From: Rubrobacter indicoceani
GTDB lineage: Bacteria > Actinomycetota > Rubrobacteria > Rubrobacterales > Rubrobacteraceae
Direction of reading: 5' to 3'
Assembly: GCF_003568865.1 (NCBI RefSeq)
Contig: NZ_CP031115.1
Coordinates: 1,984,001-2,048,000, forward strand
DNA: 64,000 nt
This document shows, piece after piece, positions 6,932 to 15,793 of the stretch (position 1 is its first letter; each line of letters opens with the position of its first letter). Both the position numbers and the translations under genes were made by a program. The notes below the pieces were generated by a model that saw only the letters and a list, made by a program, of their open reading frames with translations, searched no databases and had not been told where the DNA came from.

Positions 6932-8005
6932 ATGCAGCAACAGAGATCCGAAATAGAACCATCACACCCGGACGAACGCGCCGCCCTTGACCGGGCCTCG
7001 GCCTTCGACGGCGTCTCCGTCGTTGTACCGGTCTTCAACGAGGTCGAGTGCATCGAACGGACCCAGGCGGAGATAGCCGCGGCCCTTTCCGGTGTTCCGC
7101 ACGAGATCATCTACATAGACGACGGCTCGACCGACGGCACGGCAAAGGTTCTGGAGGGCATCGTCGCTGCGAACGTGAACGTCCGGCTCGTGCGTTTCAG
7201 GCGCAACTTCGGCAAGAGTGCGGCTCTGGCCGCAGGCTTCGGGCGGGTCGGCTACTCGACCGTCGCCACGATGGACGCCGACCTGCAGGACGACCCGCAG
7301 GAGATACCGAAGCTCCTCAACAAGATGTTCGACGAAGACCTCGACCTTGTCTCCGGCTGGAAGCGCGACCGGAAAGACCCGCTGGAGAAGCGCATCCCGT
7401 CCAGGCTTTTCAACCGGACAACGCAGGTTCTCACGGGCGTGAAGCTCAACGACTTCAACTGCGGCCTGAAGGTCTACCGGACGGAGGTCGTTCGCGAGGT
7501 CACGCTCTACGGCGAGCTTCACCGCTACATCCCGGCCCTCGCTCACTACCGGGGTTTCCGGGTCGGTGAGGAGGCGGTTCACCACCGGCCGCGCGGCGGC
7601 GGCTCCTCGAAGTTCGGTCTGGAGCGGTACGTGCGGGGCATGTTCGACCTTATGAGCATCGTGTTTCTCGGGCTGTACCAGCGCCGTCCGCTGCATCTGT
7701 TCGGTGGGATCGGGATGGGCATCTCGTTTGTCGGGCTCCTTATCTGCACGTACCTGACGGTTCTGAAGTTCGCCGGGTACGGTATCGGAGACCGTCCGCT
7801 CCTTATCCTCGGGGTGCTGCTCATCATCGTCGGCATCCAGAGCATCTCGTTCGGCCTTATAGCGGAGCTTATCGCCCGCACGAGCTATGCCTCCTCCGAC
7901 CCGCCGTACAGCATCGCAAGCGAACACCGCCGCTACGCGGACGATACCGCAGACGCCGCCGGAATAGACCAGCCCCGCGCCTCGCACCGCCAGAACGGCG
8001 GCTGA
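6932..8005 (+). CDS. GT2 glycosyltransferase (polyprenyl-phosphate sugar synthase type)
   Basis: This 357-residue protein has a GT-A domain near residues 15-240: VVVPVFNEVE at the start, IYIDDGSTDGT, and the DxD-type MDADLQDDP. QxxRW-type motifs are replaced by the DPM1/GtrB-type HHRPRGGGSSKF. Two C-terminal membrane helices follow (IGMGISFVGLLICTYL; LLILGVLLIIVGIQSISFGLIAELI). This is the layout of undecaprenyl/dolichyl-phosphate glucose or mannose synthases. It would load a sugar onto a lipid carrier for the GT-C enzymes encoded nearby. A GTG at 6911 is in frame but lies upstream of the -10 box, so I prefer ATG 6932. Confidence 0.85.
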   Translation: MQQQRSEIEPSHPDERAALDRASAFDGVSVVVPVFNEVECIERTQAEIAAALSGVPHEIIYIDDGSTDGTAKVLEGIVAANVNVRLVRFRRNFGKSAALAAGFGRVGYSTVATMDADLQDDPQEIPKLLNKMFDEDLDLVSGWKRDRKDPLEKRIPSRLFNRTTQVLTGVKLNDFNCGLKVYRTEVVREVTLYGELHRYIPALAHYRGFRVGEEAVHHRPRGGGSSKFGLERYVRGMFDLMSIVFLGLYQRRPLHLFGGIGMGISFVGLLICTYLTVLKFAGYGIGDRPLLILGVLLIIVGIQSISFGLIAELIARTSYASSDPPYSIASEHRRYADDTADAAGIDQPRASHRQNGG

Positions 8006-8015
8006 GGCATCCGGC

Positions 8016-9215
8016 TTGAGAGTTCTTTTTGTAACCTCGACTTTTCCGCGCTCGGAGGCGGATGACCAGGTCCCCTGGCTTCTCGAGCTCGCCCTTGTCC
8101 TGAAGAGCAGGGGTGTGGACATAGAAGTTCTCGCCCCGACTTACGCCGGTCTTTCCAGTCACGAGGTCTTCGGCATTCCCGTTCACCGCTACCGCTACTG
8201 GAAGAAGACCGGCGAGGTGGTAACCCACGAAGCCGGGGCGATGAACAAGATGGGAAGCGGCTCGGGGATGTTTCTCCCGGCGCTCTCGCTTGTCGGGGCG
8301 GGGATGCTCGCGGCGGCGCGGCTGGCGCGAGGGCGGCGCTACGACGCCATCCACTCGCACTGGCCGCTCCCGATGGGCCTCCCGGCTCAGGCCGGGGCCT
8401 GGGCCTCTAAAGGCAACCCCCGCCTCGTCGCGACTTTTCACGGGGCCGAAGTCGCCCTTGCAAAGCGAAAGTCCCACTACCGCCCCGTTCTGAAGAAACT
8501 GACCGAAAACCTCGACGCGGCCATCGCCAACTCCCGCAGCACCGCAGAGACCGTAAGGGAGCTGACGGGTGTCTCACCCGAGGTGATCCCCTTCGGACCG
8601 CCGCGCGGCGCGGTGGACTTCTCCCGGGAACCCGACGGCTCGAGGAGCGAGGGGCTCCCAATCGTGCTGGCGGTCGGGCGCATGATTGAACGCAAGGGCT
8701 TCCCCGTTCTTGTGCGCGCCGCCGGGAAGCTGCGCGGCAGGGCGCGGGTCGTTATCGTCGGGGGCGGCGAGTACGAAGGCGTGGTGAAGCGGGAGATAGA
8801 GCTGCGCGGCCTCGGGGAGGACGTGGTCACGCTCGCCGGTCGTCTGACAAACAGGGAACTGGCCGCCGCCTACGCGGGATGCGCGGTTTTCTGTCTGCCC
8901 GCCATCTACGATTCGCGCGGCGAGACGGAGGGGCTGGGGGTCGTGTTGATCGAAGCCATGTCCCACGGTAAGCCGGTTGTCGCGAGCGGCATCGGCGGCA
9001 TCCCGGATGCGGTGGAGGACGGCGTCACGGGCCTCCTTGTAGAGCCGGACGACCCCGACCTGCTCGCAAAGACCCTTCTCCGCGTCATCGAGGACAAAGC
9101 TTTTGCAAAACAGCTCGGTGAGGCGGGTCTGAAGCGGGCAAGGAGCCTTTTCTCCTGGGAGAGCGTTGCCGCAAGGCACCTCGCTCTGTACAAGCCTTCG
9201 GAGACGCTGCGGTGA
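8016..9215 (+). CDS. GT4-family glycosyltransferase (GT-B fold)
   Basis: This 399-residue protein starts at TTG. The N-terminal Rossmann half begins MRVLFVTSTFPRSEADDQVP, with IHSHWPLPMGLPA and ATFHGAEV. The C-terminal nucleotide-sugar binding half has VGRMIERKGFPVLVRA and the E-x7-E region (GLGVVLIEAMSHGKPVVAS). These are hallmarks of retaining GT4 enzymes such as WcaL/PimB-like transferases. It is cytosolic or membrane-associated and acts on a lipid-linked or lipid acceptor. It follows the GT2 gene by 10 bp and overlaps the next gene by 4 bp, so the three form an operon. Confidence 0.85.
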   Translation: MRVLFVTSTFPRSEADDQVPWLLELALVLKSRGVDIEVLAPTYAGLSSHEVFGIPVHRYRYWKKTGEVVTHEAGAMNKMGSGSGMFLPALSLVGAGMLAAARLARGRRYDAIHSHWPLPMGLPAQAGAWASKGNPRLVATFHGAEVALAKRKSHYRPVLKKLTENLDAAIANSRSTAETVRELTGVSPEVIPFGPPRGAVDFSREPDGSRSEGLPIVLAVGRMIERKGFPVLVRAAGKLRGRARVVIVGGGEYEGVVKREIELRGLGEDVVTLAGRLTNRELAAAYAGCAVFCLPAIYDSRGETEGLGVVLIEAMSHGKPVVASGIGGIPDAVEDGVTGLLVEPDDPDLLAKTLLRVIEDKAFAKQLGEAGLKRARSLFSWESVAARHLALYKPSETLR

Positions 9216-10168
9216 AGCCTGCCGGTCGGGACGGGTCGGGGGTTCTGAGGCGGGCGAGAAAGCTGGTCGGCCCCGTACTCGTCTTGCTGGTCGCGGTTTT
9301 TCTGGTCCGTGCGCTTGTCTCAAGCTGGGATGAGGTACGAGATTACAGGTGGAGCTTCGACTTCTCGTTTCTCACGCTCTCCGTCGGGCTGATGTTTCTG
9401 TACTACGCTCAGCAGTGGGGCGGCTGGCGGCTCGTGATGCGCTCTTTCGGCGACCCGCTCTCGAGGTCGGAGTCGGTTGCGATCTGGTTTGCGACGATCC
9501 TTGGGCGGTACGTCCCCGGCAGCGTGGCGATGGTCGCCGGGCGGGTCGTGATGTGCCAGCGAAGGGGTATTCCGGCCCGGGATACGCTCGCGAGCATCGT
9601 CTACGAGAACGCCCTCATCCTTATAAGCGCGCTTGTCGTAACGGCGGCCTCCGTCCCGTTCTGGCCGGACTTCGAGTACCGCCCGTACGCGCTTCTGCTG
9701 GTTGTTCTCGCCCCGGTCGGGCTGGCCATGATCCACCCGAAGGTCTTCAGGCGGGCCGCGAACTTCGCCTTGAAGAAAACAAACCGCGAGCCGCTCGAAA
9801 AGACCCTGAGCTTCGGTCGAGTTCTGGCCCTGCTCGCGTACTACGTCGGTGGCTGGGTGCTGCTCGGGCTGGCGTTTGCCTGCCTTACGGCTTCGGTGGC
9901 CCCGGTCGAGTTTTCGCTTCCGGAGGTAGCGCTGCTCATCGGCGGTTACGCCTTTGCGTGGGAGGTAGGGTTTCTCTCGCTTGTAACGCCGAGCGGCCTC
10001 GGGGTAAAAGAAGCGGTCCTGGCCCTTGTCCTCTCCCTTGTCCTGCCCGTCCCCGCCGTCGTAGCGGTCGTCGTGCTCTCGAGGCTCTGGCAGACGCTTG
10101 TAGAGCTGGCCTGCGCCGGGGCGGTGTGGGCGTTCTTCAAGGGGACGCAGGCTCTACGGAACCGCTAG
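9212..10168 (+). CDS. Flippase-like/lysylphosphatidylglycerol synthase TM-region family protein
   Basis: This 318-residue integral membrane protein belongs to the UPF0104 (LPG synthase TM, flippase-like) type. Supporting motifs are YYAQQWGGWRLVMRSFG after the second helix, WFATILGRYVPGSVAMVAGR, and the glycine-rich FLSLVTPSGLGVKEAVLALVL near residues 255-278. Members transport or flip lipids next to glycosyltransferases. GTG overlaps the stop of the GT4 gene as GTGA. It ends 12 bp from the convergent Crp-type regulator gene. Confidence 0.75.
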   Translation: MKPAGRDGSGVLRRARKLVGPVLVLLVAVFLVRALVSSWDEVRDYRWSFDFSFLTLSVGLMFLYYAQQWGGWRLVMRSFGDPLSRSESVAIWFATILGRYVPGSVAMVAGRVVMCQRRGIPARDTLASIVYENALILISALVVTAASVPFWPDFEYRPYALLLVVLAPVGLAMIHPKVFRRAANFALKKTNREPLEKTLSFGRVLALLAYYVGGWVLLGLAFACLTASVAPVEFSLPEVALLIGGYAFAWEVGFLSLVTPSGLGVKEAVLALVLSLVLPVPAVVAVVVLSRLWQTLVELACAGAVWAFFKGTQALRNR

Positions 10169-10180
10169 GCGGCAGGACCG

Positions 10181-10888
10181 CTAGGTGCGAAAGTAGCTCG
10201 GGCCCGAGGCGTACTCGGTCAGAGCGGCCTGATCTATAAGGGTGATCTTCCGGCTCTTGGTCTCGATGTAGCCGTCGCGCTGGAACTCGCTCATGACCTT
10301 CGAGACGGCTTCGCGCGTCGAGGCGATCATGTTCGCCAGGTCCTGATGCGTGAGCCGCACGTCTACCACAACCCCGCGTCCGTTTCTGATCCCGAACCTG
10401 TCTGCAAGGTTGAGGAGAAGCGTCGCAAGCCGCGCCGAGACCTCTCGGTGGAGCAAGCTCTCTATAACCTCGTCGGACTGCCGGAGCCTCTCCGAGAGCG
10501 AGGAGAAAAGCTTGAGCGCGAAGTCCGGACGGGACTTCATGACCTGCTCGATGGAGGCCTTCTGCACGGAAGCCACCGTTGCATCGCTTACGGACTCCGC
10601 AAAGACATCCTGCCAGCGACCCTCAACGAGCGAGAGCTTGCCGAAGATGCCGCCGTCCTGAATCATCGCGATGGTGGCTTCCTTGTAGTCGCCGTAGATC
10701 TTGTAGATCCTGATAACCCCCGAGAGCAGGAAGTAGAGCTGATCGTCCGGGTCCCCGGGCGCGAAGATAGTGTCCTTCGGCCTGAATTTCCGCTCTATCA
10801 CCCGCAACCCGGCCCGCTCAAAGTCCTCCAGGCTGAAGCCGTCAGGCGGACTCGTCGCCGCGAAGCCTCCTGTATCGTGCTTGAGCAT
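10181..10888 (-). CDS. Crp/Fnr-family transcriptional regulator
   Basis: This 235-residue protein has an N-terminal cyclic-nucleotide-binding-type beta barrel (residues about 25-135; DTIFAPGDPDDQLYFLLSGVIRIYK, then GGIFGKLSLVEGRWQ). A dimer helix follows (FSSLSERLRQSDEVIESLLHREV). The C-terminal winged helix-turn-helix has LTHQDLANMIASTREAVSKVMSEFQRDGYIE, close to the Crp/NtcA recognition helix (TRE-VSKVM). No Cys cluster for an Fe-S centre is seen. The ATG is preceded by GAGAGGGG at 8 nt. The effector and targets are unknown. A perfect palindrome lies about 50 bp upstream. Confidence 0.9.
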   Translation of the reverse strand: MLKHDTGGFAATSPPDGFSLEDFERAGLRVIERKFRPKDTIFAPGDPDDQLYFLLSGVIRIYKIYGDYKEATIAMIQDGGIFGKLSLVEGRWQDVFAESVSDATVASVQKASIEQVMKSRPDFALKLFSSLSERLRQSDEVIESLLHREVSARLATLLLNLADRFGIRNGRGVVVDVRLTHQDLANMIASTREAVSKVMSEFQRDGYIETKSRKITLIDQAALTEYASGPSYFRT

Positions 10889-10939
10889 GTGGTTTGCCCC
10901 TCTCGTACTAGCGTTGCGGGTGGTTATGCTCTCTCTGAT

Positions 10940-10954
10940 TTTCGATCATCGAAA
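10940..10954. promoter_or_regulatory. Perfect 7-bp-arm palindrome, possible operator
   Basis: TTTCGAT-C-ATCGAAA lies 51 bp upstream of the Crp/Fnr-type gene, in the 161-bp gap before that gene. Its symmetry suits a dimeric regulator. It does not match the classical TGTGA-N6-TCACA Crp site, so the binder is unknown. Confidence 0.35.
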
Positions 10955-11049
10955 GATCCATTACGTGAAATTTACCCTACAAGGGGTGTTCCAAACTAGA
11001 AAACTCTCACACTTGCCCTTACCGTGAAGCCGCCCGTAGACCCGGCTTC

Positions 11050-11673
11050 TCAGGCGACCTTCCTGCGCCAGTCGAGCGCAACACCGTCCCGCTTGGCGAT
11101 AAAGAGCAGATCATCCCTGACGGCCTCTATATCCTTGTCGTATAGCGTTATGATGCTGAAGCCGCAGTTCTTGAACGCCCAGACAAACGGCGCGATATCT
11201 CCGGCGAGGTCGCTCTCGGTCGAGAGCCCCCAGGGGTCGGATATCTCTATCTTGCGCTCTACGAGGTCTATCGAGAACCGCCAGCCCTCGTCCGTCGGTA
11301 CCTCGAAGTAACCGCGCAGGCTGCCGGACGGGATCATAGCCTCCATCAGGTCTTCGGCGAAAAGCTTTTTGTGCGCCTCTATTCCGGCAAGGTACTCCGT
11401 ATCGTCCACCTGCCGGGGCGGGGCCGGGGTATACGCCCGCTTTCCCGTGAGCTTTACGCCCTCCGGGGCGTAGAACCCGACAAACGGAACCGGCGAGCGC
11501 CAGAGGTGCTGTATCACCCCGAGCGTGAGGTTGCGCCTCCCGGCCGGGTCTCCCCCGAGCGTCTCGGCGTAGCGCGTCGCCTTGAGCTTCATGTGACGCG
11601 GCTCCCAGGGGTGCGGCTCGTCTTTCTTGCGAAGCCTCCGCTTTCGCTTGGTTATCTTCGGGACTTCCTCCAT
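11050..11673 (-). CDS. Conserved-looking hypothetical protein
   Basis: This 207-residue soluble protein has a basic N-terminus (KITKRKRRLRKKDE). The body is rich in aromatic residues and short motifs (LWRSPVPFVGFYAPEGVKL, GYFEVPTDEGWRFSIDLVERKIEISDPWG, WAFKNCGFSIITLYDKD). No membrane segments, signal peptide or catalytic motif are recognisable, and I cannot assign a family. TAGAAT (11680-11685 on the minus strand) lies 6 nt before the ATG with no ribosome binding site, suggesting a leaderless mRNA. Codon use and frame quality look like a real gene. Confidence 0.65.
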   Translation of the reverse strand: MEEVPKITKRKRRLRKKDEPHPWEPRHMKLKATRYAETLGGDPAGRRNLTLGVIQHLWRSPVPFVGFYAPEGVKLTGKRAYTPAPPRQVDDTEYLAGIEAHKKLFAEDLMEAMIPSGSLRGYFEVPTDEGWRFSIDLVERKIEISDPWGLSTESDLAGDIAPFVWAFKNCGFSIITLYDKDIEAVRDDLLFIAKRDGVALDWRRKVA

Positions 11674-11679
11674 GCCCGT

Positions 11680-11685
11680 ATTCTA
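11680..11685 (-). promoter_or_regulatory. -10 box implying a leaderless transcript
   Basis: TAGAAT on the minus strand lies 6 nt before the ATG at 11673. The -35 region is weak. Confidence 0.4.
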
Positions 11686-11731
11686 CAACCCGCACCGCCC
11701 CCTCGCCTCACCGATACGCCCTGCAGAATAG

Positions 11732-11759
11732 AAAAAAGACGGGGCCCGAAGGCCCCGTC
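11732..11759 (-). terminator. Rho-independent terminator after the metallopeptidase gene
   Basis: GACGGGGCC (11738-11746) and GGCCCCGTC (11751-11759) form a 9-bp GC-rich stem with loop CGAA. On the minus strand the stem is followed directly by six T (11732-11737). It ends transcription of the gene at 11796-12476. Confidence 0.9.
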
Positions 11760-11795
11760 CCGAAAAATACTCCTGCCTTTTGCAGAGCCGCTTCC

Positions 11796-12476
11796 CTACT
11801 GACGGCTCGCGAGAAGCAGCCACACGAGGGTGATGACGCTCGTGAGCGCGGCGGCGATGTAGGTGAAGGCCGCGGCGGTCAGGACGCGCTTGGTGCCGCC
11901 CGCCTCGCCGTGCGAAAGGACACCGTAGTTTGTCAGCATCGAGTACGCGCGGGTCGAAGCGTTCACCTCGACCGGAAGCGTAACCAGCTGAAACGCCAGC
12001 ACCCCGAGGAACATCACGATAGCCACCGTAACGAGCAACTGTCCCGTCGAGGAGCCGATGCCGACCATAATCGCGGCGAAGAACGCCATAAACCAGAGCT
12101 GGCTGCTTATGTTGACTATCGGGAACAGCCCGGCCCGGAGCTTCATCGGCATGTAGCCGATCGCGTCCTGCACGGCGTGTCCGGCCTCGTGGGCCGCGAC
12201 GCTCACCCCGGCGATGGAGTTGCCGCTGTAGTTCTCCTGCGACAGACGGATAACCTTTGCACCCGGGTCGTAGTGATCCGTCAGCGTCCCGGCGACCGGC
12301 TCCACGCGCACGCTGCCGAGGTTGTTTCTGTCGAGGATCATCCGCGCCGTCTGCGCCCCCGTCAGGCCGCTGCGGCTCATCTGCTTTGACCACTTGGAAT
12401 ACGAACGCTTGATCCAGGCCTGAGCCAGAAGCCCCAGCGCAAGACCTATGACCATTACTATTAAGTAACCGAACAT
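11796..12476 (-). CDS. YugP-type membrane zinc metallopeptidase
   Basis: This 226-residue protein has an N-terminal helix (LIVMVIGLALGLLAQAWI). A conserved stretch ahead of the active site (VAGTLTDHYDPGAKVIRLS) is followed by the zinc motif HEAGH at residues 96-100. Two long membrane segments and a C-terminal helix come next. The TLTDHYDP and HEAGHAVQD motifs match the neutral zinc metallopeptidase family (YugP, PF04298). It is a membrane-bound protease of unknown substrate. It is monocistronic and has its own strong terminator. Confidence 0.88.
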   Translation of the reverse strand: MFGYLIVMVIGLALGLLAQAWIKRSYSKWSKQMSRSGLTGAQTARMILDRNNLGSVRVEPVAGTLTDHYDPGAKVIRLSQENYSGNSIAGVSVAAHEAGHAVQDAIGYMPMKLRAGLFPIVNISSQLWFMAFFAAIMVGIGSSTGQLLVTVAIVMFLGVLAFQLVTLPVEVNASTRAYSMLTNYGVLSHGEAGGTKRVLTAAAFTYIAAALTSVITLVWLLLASRQ

Positions 12477-12711
12477 CTCCCGAAAATCCCTCCTCGTGAA
12501 TTATATGGCCGTCGAAAAATATAGTGTCCCACAGGCGACTTTACCGCACACGGAACTGTACTACACGTAGATACGCCCCAACCCCCCCGAGGTTTCCGTT
12601 TCGGAGCCCGCAGGGAGGTTTTTAATCTCCCTTTAATGTTGGCTTCATCGGATTCGGTGAAAAGCCGAGATAACCGTTGGGAGCGGCCCTTTGCGGGCGT
12701 ATCTTTCCGGT

Positions 12712-13026
12712 ATGGACAACATACGAAATATCGGTGTGAAACGCAGGCCGAGAAGGCTCGAAGCCGGACGGTACCGGAGGCGGCGGCTGGTAGCGGCGGC
12801 GCTCGTGGCTGCGGGGATATTCTCTACTTATCAGGTGGCCGGGGCGGGGGCCGAACCGGAGCCGGTTCTGTACACCGTGCAGCCGGGGGACACGCTCTGG
12901 AGTCTCGCTTCGGAGGGGGCTTCCATAACGGAAGACCCCCGCCTCGAGGTGGAGCGCATCCGCTCCGACAACGGGCTTTCGGGGTATGAGATCCGCTCGG
13001 GCCAGGTTCTCAGGCTCTCTGACTAG
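12712..13026 (+). CDS. LysM-domain exported or membrane-anchored small protein
   Basis: This protein of about 104 residues has a basic N-terminus (VKRRPRRLEAGRYRRRR), a single hydrophobic helix (LVAAALVAAGIFSTYQVAGA), and then one LysM domain (YTVQPGDTLWSLASE to GYEIRSGQVLRLSD). LysM binds peptidoglycan. The small anchor-plus-LysM layout resembles the YneA/DUF3152-adjacent cell-division suppressors encoded next to lexA in other Gram-positives. No lexA or LexA box is seen here, so that role is not supported. A TATCTT hexamer lies 6 nt before the ATG. An in-frame TTG at 12691 is the alternative start. Confidence 0.8.
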   Translation: MDNIRNIGVKRRPRRLEAGRYRRRRLVAAALVAAGIFSTYQVAGAGAEPEPVLYTVQPGDTLWSLASEGASITEDPRLEVERIRSDNGLSGYEIRSGQVLRLSD

Positions 13027-13095
13027 CCCTTGCTGACGGGGTGTCGCTCCGAATGAGGCCGGGTATCTTTCGCCGGGACGTCTTCCGGCCCGCCG

Positions 13096-13575
13096 CTACC
13101 TTTTTCTGAAAAGCTTGAAGATGCCGGTGCAGAACGCTCCGACAGAGCCGTCCTCGCTTAAGATGCGTCCCTCAACAAAGACCGTCGAACCGCCACGCCG
13201 GGTTACGTTCGCCTCACCACGAAGCTCGTTCGCTGCCGTGATCTGACCCGTGAACTGCGTCGTGAGCGTTATCGTAACCTGACCGACCGTCTCATCGTCC
13301 CAGGTGGAGGCCACCGCCGCCCCGAGCAGGGCGTCGAACATGTAGCTTACGATGCCACCGTTGATGGAGAGCGGATGCCCCCCGCCGCCCCGGTGGTGCT
13401 CCTCGACGTGCAGCACCATCTCCGAACAGCCCCCCCGGGCCCCCAGAAGCTCAAGACCCGGCCACTTCAGGAAGTCGAGTTCGTTCCAGTCTATCCGGCT
13501 CCAGTTCCTCTCCCCCGTCGGCGGCCCGTCCGGCCTTAGCTCCGTGCGATCCTCGTTCAAAATAAAAATCTCCAT
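13096..13575 (-). CDS. PaaI/4HBT hotdog-fold thioesterase
   Basis: This 159-residue protein carries the hotdog-fold region HHRGGGGHPLSINGGIVSYMFDALLGAAVAST, where the N-G-G-I-V-S-Y-M-F-D segment is the active-site helix of PaaI-type acyl-CoA thioesterases. A beta-sheet half follows (VGQVTITLTTQFTGQITAANELRGEANVTRRGG). It probably hydrolyses aromatic or medium-chain acyl-CoA in the cytosol. TTG at codon 6 with GGAG 9 nt upstream is a plausible alternative start, because TATATT lies almost on top of the ATG. Confidence 0.8.
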   Translation of the reverse strand: MEIFILNEDRTELRPDGPPTGERNWSRIDWNELDFLKWPGLELLGARGGCSEMVLHVEEHHRGGGGHPLSINGGIVSYMFDALLGAAVASTWDDETVGQVTITLTTQFTGQITAANELRGEANVTRRGGSTVFVEGRILSEDGSVGAFCTGIFKLFRKR

Positions 13576-13633
13576 GAATATATGAGCGTCAAATCTAAGC
13601 GCATGCTAGCAAACAAGGCCGGACGGGACCCGA

Positions 13634-13667
13634 AAAGGGACCGGAGAGCGACACCTCCGGTCCCTTT
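13634..13667 (-). terminator. Hairpin terminator after acs
   Basis: AAAGGGACCGGAG (13634-13646) pairs with CTCCGGTCCCTTT (13655-13667) over 13 bp with an 8-nt loop, 38 bp beyond the acs stop. The downstream T-run on the minus strand is short (TTTT within the stem flank). This may also serve as a two-way barrier to the thioesterase promoter region. Confidence 0.7.
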
Positions 13668-13704
13668 GACGGGTCTCTGTTTTGCGAGCTTCTGTTCCGT
13701 CGGG

Positions 13705-15639
13705 CTAGCTGCCGTTCGTGCGGCTGGCCTGGAGCGAGTCAACGACGGACGGGTCAGCGAGGGTCGAGGTATCCCCGAGGTCCTGCTGGCCCTCTGCGAC
13801 ACCGCGCAGGATGCGGCGCATGATCTTCCCGCTCCGCGTCTTCGGCAGGTCGGGGGCGAAGATGATCTCCTCGGGCCTTGCGTGGGCCCCGATAACCTTT
13901 CTGACCTGCTGGTTGAGTTCCTGGATGAGATCGTCCGAACCCTCACGGTCGCCTTCCAGGATAACGTAAGCGACGATGGCCTGTCCCTTGTCCTCGTCGT
14001 TGCGCCCGATGACCGCCGACTCGGCAACGGCCTCGTGTCCGACGAGCGCGGACTCGACTTCCGCCGTGGAGATCCGGTGGCCGGAGACGTTCATCACGTC
14101 GTCTATGCGGCCCGTGATCCAGTAGTAGCCGTCCTCGTCGCGCCTCGCGCCGTCCCCGACGAAGTAGACATCGCCGTACTTCTCCCAGTAGGTTTCGCGG
14201 TAGCGTTCCGGGTCTTTGTAGAGCGTGCGGAGCATCCCGGGCCAGGGCTTCTTGATGACGAGGTTGCCGGAGCCTTCGCCCTCTATCTCGTTGCCCTCCT
14301 CATCGAAGAGACCGGCATCGATGCCGGGGAACGGACGGGTCGCGCTGCCGGGCTTCGTGGAGGTGATGCCGGGGAGCGGTGTGATCATATGCCCCCCCGT
14401 CTCCGTCTGCCACCACGTATCCACTATCGGGCAGCGTCCCCCGCCGACGTTGTCGTGGTACCACTCCCACGCCCGGGGGTTTATCGGCTCCCCGACCGTC
14501 CCGAGCAGCCGCAGGCTCGTGAGGTCGTGCTTTTCGAGGTCTTCCTTGCCGCCTTTCATAAACGACCGGATGGCCGTCGGGGCGGTGTAGAGGATAGTTA
14601 CCTTGTTCCGCTCTATAACGTCCCACCAGCGGTCAGAGGCCGGGTAGGCCGGGGTCCCCTCGAACTGCACGGTCGTCGCGCCGACGCTCAAGGGACCGTA
14701 GACAAGGTATGAGTGACCCGTGATCCAGCCGATGTCCGCCGTGCACCAGTAGACATCGTCGTCCTTGATGTCGAAGGTCCATTTCATCGTCGCGTTGACG
14801 TGCGTCAGGTAGCCGCCCGTCGTATGCACGATGCCCTTCGGCTTGCCCGTCGAGCCGGAGGAGTAGAGGATAAAGAGCAGGTCCTCGGAGTCCATCTCCT
14901 CGGCGGGGCACTCTGCCTCGGCGTCTTTCATGAGTTCGTCGTAGTAGTGATCTCGGCCCTCGGTGAGCGGCGCGTCGTCCCCGGTGCGCCTTACGACCAC
15001 GACGTTCTCGATGGAGGGTGTGTCTTCCAGGGCTTCATCGGCGTTTGCCTTCAGTGGAGTGGCCTTGCCGCCGCGCGGGGCGGCGTCGGCGGTTACGAGG
15101 ATGGTCGCCTCGCAGTCGTTTATGCGGTCGCGCAGCGCGCTTGCCGAGAACGCCCCGAAAACGATCGAGTGCGGCGCACCGATGCGGGCGCAGGCAAGCA
15201 TCGCGACGGGGAGTTCCGGGATCATGGGCATGTAGATGGAGACGGGCTTGCCCCGCTCGGCCCCGAGGGACTTCAGGACGTTTGCGAACTTCTGCACTTC
15301 GGCGAGAAGCTCGGAGTAGGTGTAGGTCTTGCTGTCCGAAGGTTCGTCGCCTTCCCAGACAAGGGCGGTCTTGTCGCCCCGGCCCTGCTCCACCTGATGA
15401 TCGAGGCAGTTGTAGGCGACGTTCGTCCTGCCCCCTACAAACCACTCGGCCTCCGGCGGGCTCCAGTTAAGGGTCGTGTCCCACTCCTTGAACCAGTGGA
15501 GCTCGCGTGCCCGGTCGGCCCAGAAGCCTTCGTAGTCTTTATCAGCGGCCTCGTAGACGAAAGGGTCGCTTACGTTCGCATTAGAGGCGAACTTCTCAGG
15601 GGGGTCCACATTCCTCGGTCCGGCCTGTTCTTCAGTCAT
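13705..15639 (-). CDS. acs: Acetyl-CoA synthetase (AMP-forming)
   Basis: This 644-residue protein is full length for Acs. It converts acetate, ATP and CoA to acetyl-CoA through acetyl-AMP. Motifs seen are the A3 P-loop [20 protein letters not shown], the A5 region [18 protein letters not shown], the hinge [28 protein letters not shown] and the C-terminal [11 protein letters not shown] with the regulatory Lys. GGAGGAGAG precedes the ATG. A possible 16-codon leader ORF with its own strong ribosome binding site lies 30 nt upstream. A hairpin terminator follows. Confidence 0.97.
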   Translation of the reverse strand: MTEEQAGPRNVDPPEKFASNANVSDPFVYEAADKDYEGFWADRARELHWFKEWDTTLNWSPPEAEWFVGGRTNVAYNCLDHQVEQGRGDKTALVWEGDEPSDSKTYTYSELLAEVQKFANVLKSLGAERGKPVSIYMPMIPELPVAMLACARIGAPHSIVFGAFSASALRDRINDCEATILVTADAAPRGGKATPLKANADEALEDTPSIENVVVVRRTGDDAPLTEGRDHYYDELMKDAEAECPAEEMDSEDLLFILYSSGSTGKPKGIVHTTGGYLTHVNATMKWTFDIKDDDVYWCTADIGWITGHSYLVYGPLSVGATTVQFEGTPAYPASDRWWDVIERNKVTILYTAPTAIRSFMKGGKEDLEKHDLTSLRLLGTVGEPINPRAWEWYHDNVGGGRCPIVDTWWQTETGGHMITPLPGITSTKPGSATRPFPGIDAGLFDEEGNEIEGEGSGNLVIKKPWPGMLRTLYKDPERYRETYWEKYGDVYFVGDGARRDEDGYYWITGRIDDVMNVSGHRISTAEVESALVGHEAVAESAVIGRNDEDKGQAIVAYVILEGDREGSDDLIQELNQQVRKVIGAHARPEEIIFAPDLPKTRSGKIMRRILRGVAEGQQDLGDTSTLADPSVVDSLQASRTNGS

Positions 15640-15669
15640 ACACTCTCCTCCTTCGGTCCCTGCCCGAAA

Positions 15670-15720
15670 TCATCGGCGGCTTTGAAGACCACCAACGACC
15701 GAGGTGTCGTGCGCTCCCAC
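15670..15720 (-). CDS. Possible 16-codon leader ORF upstream of acs
   Basis: GTG to TGA encodes MGAHDTSVVGGLQSRR. AAGGAGGTG (15728-15736 on the minus strand) sits just upstream at a workable spacing. The ORF ends 30 nt before the acs start and would be on the same mRNA. It has no recognisable similarity. It could be a leader peptide controlling acs or a chance ORF. The strong ribosome binding site is the main support. Confidence 0.35.
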   Translation of the reverse strand: MGAHDTSVVGGLQSRR

Positions 15721-15793
15721 CGCGCCGCACCTCCTTCTGCTGTGCTGCATATTACGCTATTTCCCGCCTGCGTTCGGGCTTAACCGTCCGGGT

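Noticed and set aside
12612-12634. GGGAG/CTCCC stem followed by TTTAATG as a terminator
   Set aside because: The stem is only 5-6 bp with a short T stretch. No gene ends immediately upstream on the plus strand.
12477-12711. LexA box or SOS control of the LysM protein
   Set aside because: I looked for TCGAAC-N4-GTTCGA-type sites and saw none. No lexA lies nearby, so the YneA-like role is not claimed.
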